Assembly (NCBI GenBank): GCA_013399305.1
Contig: VXAI01000039.1
Span: 4,516,372 to 4,580,371 of the forward strand
Direction: 5' to 3'
Source of the DNA: Rostratula benghalensis
Taxonomy: Eukaryota; Chordata; Aves; Charadriiformes; Rostratulidae
DNA length: 64,000 nucleotides
Positions within the stretch are counted from its first letter, which is position 1. Each line of letters starts with the position of its first letter. The translations under genes and the position numbers were made by a program. Below, one piece after another: positions 61,201 to 64,000 of this stretch. Under the pieces are notes generated by a model that saw only the letters and a program-made list of their open reading frames with translations, had not been told where the DNA came from and made no database searches.

Positions 61201-64000
61201 GGTCATCCCTGTGGAAAGAAGAAATATTGAATTGAATGCACCTTTTGTCCTAGAACACAATATCTGATAAGACATCCAACCTACTCACCTTTTGAAGACA
61301 TCCTGCCTACTGGCCTTGTCTTAAGCCCCCTCTCTCTCCCTTTGAAGCTAAAGTTCATCTGCTGTCCTGCAGTTGGTGTATGAGAAATTACCATGTGTTA
61401 CATGCATATTATTTTTAAATACAGTCATTTCTAGCATGTTACTGCTGAAAAAAAGGAGGGGGGGAGAGATTAAGTTGGTATTTCAACTTGAACCTTTTGG
61501 CGAACAGCATCAAACATTTAAGCAATTTTAAACTAGAAATACCTAGGACTAATAAAAACAAATGCCTAAAAAGGGTATGTAACCTAGCTTCTGCAGTAGA
61601 GCTATAATTTTATGATGAGTAAGATAATGGTGTCTTTTCTACTTCTTGAGTGTTAGAGTGGCAGATCCCTTGAGCTAGAGTGCTAATTTTAGTAACTGTT
61701 GTCTAAACTGAAATAATGGCACTGACTTATAATGAAGACACCTTGATCCAAGTATTCTGATATGATTCTTAATAAGATGTCTTCAGTGTCTTTGAACCTG
61801 GTTAAAACTATTTAAGTCAGCAGAAACACCGTGGCTGACTCGGGTAGAAGATGGATGTGCACTTTGTGCAATGAACTTGCTGCTGAAGAAATCTGGAAGG
61901 CCCCAGTTCTCTGAAAGGTTCCCCTTTCAGGGCATGGTGTAACATGTTATTGTTGCTAGCACAGCTGTAAAAAAACCTAACTGCCTCTCTTGGATGTTGG
62001 AGTGGAGATTTAGTTTGAAAGATGTTCTAGCTAAGATAGAAGCTAAAATTACATACATACATTTTGTACCTCGGGTAGTGTTCAGTTCTGGGCCCCTCAC
62101 TACAAGAAGGACATTGAGGTGCTGGAGCGTGTCCAGAGGAGAGCTCACCAGAGTTCTCTGGTTGAGGGGTCCAGAGAACAAGTCAGATGAGGAGAGGCTG
62201 AGGGAACTGGGCATGTTCAGTTTGGAGGAGGCTGAGGGGAGACCTCATTGCCTTCTACAGCTACCTGTAAAGGAGGTTGTAGAGAAGTGGGTGCTGGCCT
62301 CTTCTCTCAAGTGAATAATGACAGTACCAGAGGAAATGGTCTGAAGTGGCAGCAGGGGGGGTTTAGATTAGATATAAGGAAGAACTCCTTTACTGAAAGA
62401 GCAGTCAGGCACTGGAATGGCCTGCCTAGGGAGATGGTTGAGTCACCATCCTTGGAGGTATTTAAGATAGTGTAGATGTAGCACTTCAGGGCATGCTGTA
62501 GTGGCCAAGATTGTAGGGAGTGGTTTGTGGTTTTGTGTATGGTTGGGCTTGGTAATATCAGAGATCCTTTCCAACTGTGACGATTCTGTGATTCTGTAAA
62601 ATTTTCATTCAATTCCTAAAGCTGCTCTGAGGTTTTTGGTCTGTGTTTACAGTGCATAATGCATCTTGAGGATAGACTACAGGAGATGTATCTCAAAAGC
62701 AAAATGCTTTCGGAATATCTGCGAGGACATACAAGAGTGCATGTAAAAGAACTAGGAATTGTGTTGGGGTGAGTATTGCAAGCATCAGTCTTTAACCAAT
62801 GGCAAAATTTGGGTCAGTTATTTTCTTTTTCAGTTTCTGAATGTTGACATCTTGTCCCCATGAGGACTTGCTTCTAATGTCATTCATAGCACTCTCCTCT
62901 TTCATGTGCCTAATAATGTGTAAAATTGGGTTCTACTGAGCCATATGTAAATTGGAAGGAGACACAATTCTGTAACAAGAACAAATTACTTGTTATTCTT
63001 AAATCTTCAGAAGGGAGAATGTTTGGGTTTTGGTCATTAGAAGGTTATCCATGCATTCGTGCACACTCGTTCTAACTCAATCTCCTTCATGAAAACCTCA
63101 TCCCAACAAATACTTGAGAATTTTTGGAAGGTTAGATGGTGTGGTTGTATCTTGAAGGAAGAGGATTTATCAAAAAGCAGGTGTAGGAAAATAGACAGAT
63201 GTCCTGCTTGGCAGCTGTCTTCTAATAATAGTACTTGATTGGCACACACCTGCTGACAGTAGAAGAGGAGGAAGCAGGAACAAGTGAATACATGTTCCCA
63301 AGAGGATGGGGTTTAACACTGTAGGTAAAAATTATTATCCAGATTGTTCAAGATTTCTTGCTGAGAAATGTAGCTGTAAATAGTAAAGCTCTGAAATAAG
63401 CACTTTTCTCACTCTGTGTGTGTATATGTACAAAGACATATATATATATACACAAATATATACATATGTACTGGCCTCTGAGAAGCTTTACATTTGGAAG
63501 TGGTTAGAAACTGACCATTGCGTTTGAAAGATGTTCCTGGTACTGTTATTGCAGCTTTTGGTAGTTTTTTTAATAAGAAAGTGCCACTGTATGGCAAACT
63601 GAGTTAATTAAAAACATGAAATGCAGTCTTCCATAAACTCATGTTTAGTACTTTCTTAAACTGGACTTATTGGTACCTACTGATGGGTAAAACTACAAGT
63701 TTAGCAGTTTAGCTTGCAGTTTAGCATAGAAATTTTTTATTTAACCCACAAAAGATTATATACCACAAAATGTAATACTGCTATCTTTTGAGTTAAATGG
63801 TCGTGTACTTCTTGGTTTTAAACACTATTACTTATGTTGACTGGTATGTTATGAGTAATGGCAATAAATAATTAAGCAATGAACTCGGTTGTAGCAAGAC
63901 ATGACAAGTGGATGAAAAATATTATCTTTTGTGAAGGTGACTGTATTTTAAAGTCTCTCTTTTTTTTTTTTAATTTCTAGGATTGAATCCAATGACTTGC
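16195..64000 (+). CDS. FNIP2: FNIP2, folliculin-interacting protein 2, 18 coding exons, last exon cut by the window
   Basis: Exons are 16195-16289, 38318-38444, 41636-41770, 42886-42986, 43069-43140, 43747-43847, 43992-44081, 45228-45299, 46176-46305, 49614-49815, 50352-50440, 51251-51397, 51526-51695, 55043-56357, 57116-57272, 58357-58557, 62653-62768 and 63981 on. All junctions are GT-AG and in phase, giving 1113 codons plus one base. FNIP2 pairs with folliculin through longin and DENN folds. The complex is a GAP for RagC/D at lysosomes, binds AMPK, and FNIPs are Hsp90 co-chaperones. Landmarks are [34 protein letters not shown] (FNIP_N), [15 protein letters not shown] (FNIP_M), [13 protein letters not shown], and the C-terminal [11 protein letters not shown] and [17 protein letters not shown] (FNIP_C). 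[12 protein letters not shown] and absence of the FNIP1 Cys-rich CNCKYC motif point to FNIP2 over FNIP1. With the usual vertebrate C-terminus the protein would have about 1132 residues (1114 in human). Confidence 0.97.
19430..19495. repeat. Alternating purine-pyrimidine (TG/TA/CA) tract
   Basis: An imperfect TG, TA and CA alternating tract of about 65 bases, a decayed microsatellite. Confidence 0.7.
20852..20866 (+). repeat. G15 homopolymer
   Basis: Fifteen consecutive G in AT-rich intron sequence. Such runs are unstable and easily miscounted by sequencers. Confidence 0.9.
23066..23148. repeat. Tandem duplication of a 42-base unit
   Basis: The sequence at 23066-23106 is repeated without mismatch at 23108-23148 (41 identical bases, period 42; the unit starts GTGTGTGAAGGAATTACTGA). 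It looks recent because there is no divergence. An assembly artefact is possible. Confidence 0.9.
27450..27850. promoter_or_regulatory. GC-rich patch inside FNIP2 intron 1, possible regulatory element
   Basis: About 300 bases have clearly higher G+C and several CpGs than the surrounding intron and include CAGTCACATGGCGCC and CCCGGCCCTGGG. It could be an enhancer or minor alternative promoter, or simply local composition. No first exon splicing to exon 2 was identified. Confidence 0.3.
38318..38444 (+). CDS. FNIP2: FNIP2 exon 2
   Basis: The exon encodes residues 32-74: [20 protein letters not shown] followed by [14 protein letters not shown]. This is the first strand and helix of the longin fold (FNIP_N). 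The acceptor is TCTGCAG and the donor GTATGA. It lies 22 kb after exon 1. Confidence 0.97.
38445..41635 (+). other. FNIP2: FNIP2 intron 2
   Basis: A GT-AG intron of 3.2 kb, AT-rich, with a CT-rich tract near 39405-39448. No gene or element recognised. Confidence 0.85.
41636..41770 (+). CDS. FNIP2: FNIP2 exon 3
   Basis: The exon encodes residues 75-119, a Ser/Asn-rich flexible loop ([15 protein letters not shown] ... SISSHSPS ... EQIPKYQ). In mammals the same loop is a serine run; here it is less repetitive. Phase 0 at both ends. Confidence 0.93.
41771..42885 (+). other. FNIP2: FNIP2 intron 3
   Basis: A GT-AG intron of 1.1 kb. Nothing recognised in it. Confidence 0.85.
42886..42986 (+). CDS. 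FNIP2: FNIP2 exon 4
   Basis: The exon encodes residues 120-152 plus two bases, [20 protein letters not shown] then [13 protein letters not shown]. This is the most conserved block of the FNIP N-terminal domain. The acceptor is TGTAG and the donor GTGAGT. Confidence 0.98.
43069..43140 (+). CDS. FNIP2: FNIP2 exon 5
   Basis: The exon encodes residues 153-176 plus two bases: [20 protein letters not shown] then GSNN. Only an 82-base intron separates it from exon 4. The donor is AA|GTAAGA. Confidence 0.97.
43141..43746 (+). other. FNIP2: FNIP2 intron 5
   Basis: A GT-AG intron of 606 bases. Nothing recognised in it. Exons 4-7 lie within 1.2 kb. Confidence 0.85.
43747..43847 (+). CDS. FNIP2: FNIP2 exon 6
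   Basis: The exon encodes residues 177-210 plus one base, [20 protein letters not shown] then [14 protein letters not shown]. The acceptor is TTTTTTTAG and the donor TTAG|GTAAAT. It ends in phase 1. Confidence 0.97.
43992..44081 (+). CDS. FNIP2: FNIP2 exon 7 (90-base symmetric exon)
   Basis: The exon encodes residues 211-240: [13 protein letters not shown] then [17 protein letters not shown]. The last part matches the FNIP1 block around its AMPK sites Ser220, Ser230 and Ser232, here Ser225, Ser235 and Ser237. The acceptor is TTTCCTAG and the donor GCAG|GTTTGT. Both ends are phase 1, so exon 6 can also join exon 8 directly without breaking the frame. Confidence 0.9.
44082..45227 (+). other. 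FNIP2: FNIP2 intron 7
   Basis: A GT-AG intron of 1.1 kb with several poly-T runs. No element recognised. Confidence 0.85.
45228..45299 (+). CDS. FNIP2: FNIP2 exon 8
   Basis: The exon encodes residues 241-264 plus one base: [20 protein letters not shown] then IARS. The block RDSGIARS(AS) is shared with FNIP1. The acceptor is GTTTTAG and the donor TCAG|GTATCT. Confidence 0.96.
45300..46175 (+). other. FNIP2: FNIP2 intron 8
   Basis: A GT-AG intron of 876 bases. A minus-strand CR1 fragment occupies its first third. Confidence 0.85.
45342..45570 (-). mobile_element. CR1 LINE fragment, short
   Basis: Read on the minus strand, this is a CR1 3' end. The plus strand shows AATCATAGAATGG at the tail, then GTAGTCCAACCTCC, GTTGCCCAGGACCTTGTTGA and ACCACCTCCCTGGGCAACCC. 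It begins 43 bases after exon 8. About 230 bases remain. Confidence 0.93.
46176..46305 (+). CDS. FNIP2: FNIP2 exon 9 (serine tract)
   Basis: The exon encodes residues 265-307 plus two bases: [14 protein letters not shown], a run of nine serines (279-287), then [20 protein letters not shown]. The run uses mixed codons (TCT, TCA, TCC, AGC). Ser266 fits an AMPK-like consensus (Ile at -5, Arg at -3, Leu at +4). A second GT three bases before the chosen donor could give a one-residue-shorter form. Confidence 0.95.
46306..49613 (+). other. FNIP2: FNIP2 intron 9
   Basis: A GT-AG intron of 3.3 kb. It contains a decayed CR1 segment near 48.6-48.9 kb and otherwise AT-rich sequence. Confidence 0.85.
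48600..48890 (-). mobile_element. Old, diverged CR1 LINE segment
   Basis: Antisense CR1 blocks can be read with many changes: TTAGTTGAGGTTGCTG, GATTCCACAGCCTCTCTGG, then GGCATCATCTGCAAACTTAC and a region like the usual GAAGATATTGA...TGGTACTGATTGC. Part of the usual body between these blocks is missing, so it is internally deleted. It is older than the other copies here. Confidence 0.65.
49614..49815 (+). CDS. FNIP2: FNIP2 exon 10
   Basis: The exon encodes residues 308-375, from (W)[19 protein letters not shown] through [20 protein letters not shown] to [20 protein letters not shown]. It starts FNIP_M. The acceptor is CTTACAG and the donor AAAAG|GTACAG; it ends on a codon boundary. Confidence 0.98.
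49816..50351 (+). other. FNIP2: FNIP2 intron 10
   Basis: A GT-AG intron of 536 bases. Nothing recognised in it. Confidence 0.85.
50352..50440 (+). CDS. FNIP2: FNIP2 exon 11
   Basis: The exon encodes residues 376-404 plus two bases: [20 protein letters not shown] then RVMDALGEF. The acceptor is ATCAAG and the donor TTCAG|GTGAGT. Confidence 0.97.
50441..51250 (+). other. FNIP2: FNIP2 intron 11
   Basis: A GT-AG intron of 810 bases. Nothing recognised in it. Confidence 0.85.
51251..51397 (+). CDS. FNIP2: FNIP2 exon 12
   Basis: The exon encodes residues 405-453 plus two bases: [49 protein letters not shown]. It is the core of the middle (DENN-containing) domain. The acceptor is GAGCAG and the donor TCA|GTAAGC. 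Confidence 0.98.
51526..51695 (+). CDS. FNIP2: FNIP2 exon 13
   Basis: The exon encodes residues 454-510 plus one base: [57 protein letters not shown]. The preceding intron is only 128 bases. The donor is CTTG|GTCAGT, a less common +3 C. Confidence 0.97.
51696..55042 (+). other. FNIP2: FNIP2 intron 13
   Basis: A GT-AG intron of 3.3 kb before the long exon 14. AT-rich, with no recognisable element. Confidence 0.85.
55043..56357 (+). CDS. FNIP2: FNIP2 exon 14 (long disordered exon)
   Basis: This 1315-base exon encodes residues 511-948 plus two bases. It begins with the conserved [20 protein letters not shown] and [17 protein letters not shown], continues through [20 protein letters not shown] and LVPPILPP, then about 330 residues of poorly conserved, Ser/Glu/Lys-rich, probably disordered loop. 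It ends with the conserved [19 protein letters not shown] acidic cluster. Ser908, Ser909, Ser911 and Ser916 line up with the CK2 relay sites described in FNIP1. Confidence 0.97.
56358..57115 (+). other. FNIP2: FNIP2 intron 14
   Basis: A GT-AG intron of 758 bases. Nothing recognised in it. Confidence 0.85.
57116..57272 (+). CDS. FNIP2: FNIP2 exon 15
   Basis: The exon encodes residues 949-1001, including [20 protein letters not shown] and [20 protein letters not shown]. It starts the FNIP C-terminal DENN region. The acceptor is TTTCAG and the donor CAT|GTGAGT. Confidence 0.97.
57273..58356 (+). other. FNIP2: FNIP2 intron 15
   Basis: A GT-AG intron of 1.1 kb. Nothing recognised in it. Confidence 0.85.
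58357..58557 (+). CDS. FNIP2: FNIP2 exon 16
   Basis: The exon encodes residues 1002-1068: [49 protein letters not shown] and [10 protein letters not shown]. The acceptor is TGTTGCAG and the donor GTAAGT. It is 67 whole codons. Confidence 0.98.
58558..62652 (+). other. FNIP2: FNIP2 intron 16
   Basis: A GT-AG intron of 4.1 kb. A plus-strand CR1 copy fills most of its last 600 bases; the rest is AT-rich with no other element recognised. Confidence 0.85.
62079..62600 (+). mobile_element. CR1 LINE fragment, 5'-truncated, same strand as FNIP2
   Basis: It starts at GTTCAGTTCTGGGCCCCTCA, a common CR1 block, continues through GAGGAGAGGCTGAGGGAACT, AGATATAAGGAAGAACTCCT and CAGGCACTGGAATGG, and ends with CTTTCCAACTGTGACGATTC and the CR1 tail TGTGATTCTGTAAAA. 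It ends about 50 bases before FNIP2 exon 17. Confidence 0.94.
62653..62768 (+). CDS. FNIP2: FNIP2 exon 17
   Basis: The exon encodes residues 1069-1106 plus two bases: [20 protein letters not shown] then [18 protein letters not shown]. The acceptor is TTTACAG and the donor GG|GTGAGT. It begins 50 bases after a CR1 insertion. Confidence 0.98.
62769..63980 (+). other. FNIP2: FNIP2 intron 17
   Basis: A GT-AG intron of 1.2 kb, with a TA/TG microsatellite near its centre and a poly-T tract before the final acceptor. Confidence 0.85.
63421..63470. repeat. TA-rich microsatellite
   Basis: About 50 bases of imperfect TA and CA alternation around ATATATATATA in FNIP2 intron 17. Confidence 0.85.
63981..64000 (+). 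CDS. FNIP2: FNIP2 exon 18, first 20 bases only
   Basis: After acceptor AATTTCTAG the frame reads GIESNDL, the start of the conserved FNIP C-terminal tail. The stop codon and 3' UTR lie past the right edge. Confidence 0.9.

Noticed and set aside
1..64000. CRISPR arrays, operons, prophage or other prokaryotic systems
   Set aside because: The window is animal nuclear DNA with spliced genes; no regularly spaced repeats or bacterial gene organisation exist.

Overview
The window is ordinary vertebrate nuclear DNA, most likely from a bird. It has GT-AG introns, two CpG islands at gene starts, very low repeat content, and all recognisable interspersed repeats are CR1 LINE fragments. CR1 also occurs in turtles and crocodilians, but the compact introns and sparse repeats favour a bird. 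The species cannot be named from the sequence.

Two protein-coding genes lie head to head. PPID (cyclophilin 40) runs on the minus strand from its start codon at 10362 to the left edge. Six coding exons are present, covering the whole PPIase domain, the linker and the first residues of the TPR domain; the rest lies off the left edge. FNIP2 (folliculin-interacting protein 2) runs on the plus strand from its start codon at 16195 to the right edge. I placed 18 coding exons by reading splice sites and codon phase. They join in one continuous frame of 3340 coding bases, and only about the last 19 codons (estimated from the vertebrate family) are missing.

Region by region: 1-10362 is PPID with its introns, including a CR1 copy and one unexplained protein-like stretch in intron 3. 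10363-16194 separates the two start codons; it holds the PPID CpG island at one end and the FNIP2 CpG island, with an E-box, a near-CLEAR motif and a CCAAT box, at the other. 16290-38317 is the 22-kb first intron of FNIP2, which has no gene I can support but contains a small GC-rich island near 27.5-27.8 kb. 38318-64000 holds FNIP2 exons 2-18, with three CR1 fragments in introns.

Functionally, both products are known Hsp90 co-chaperones. PPID docks on Hsp90 through its TPR domain. FNIP2 binds Hsp90 and also forms the FLCN-FNIP2 complex that acts as a GAP for RagC/D at lysosomes in mTORC1 and TFEB/TFE3 control. I found no previously undescribed system. The points most worth checking are an in-frame 90-base FNIP2 exon carrying equivalents of FNIP1 AMPK sites, a tandem splice donor, an upstream ORF and TFEB-type promoter motifs in FNIP2, and the unidentified protein-like stretch in PPID intron 3.
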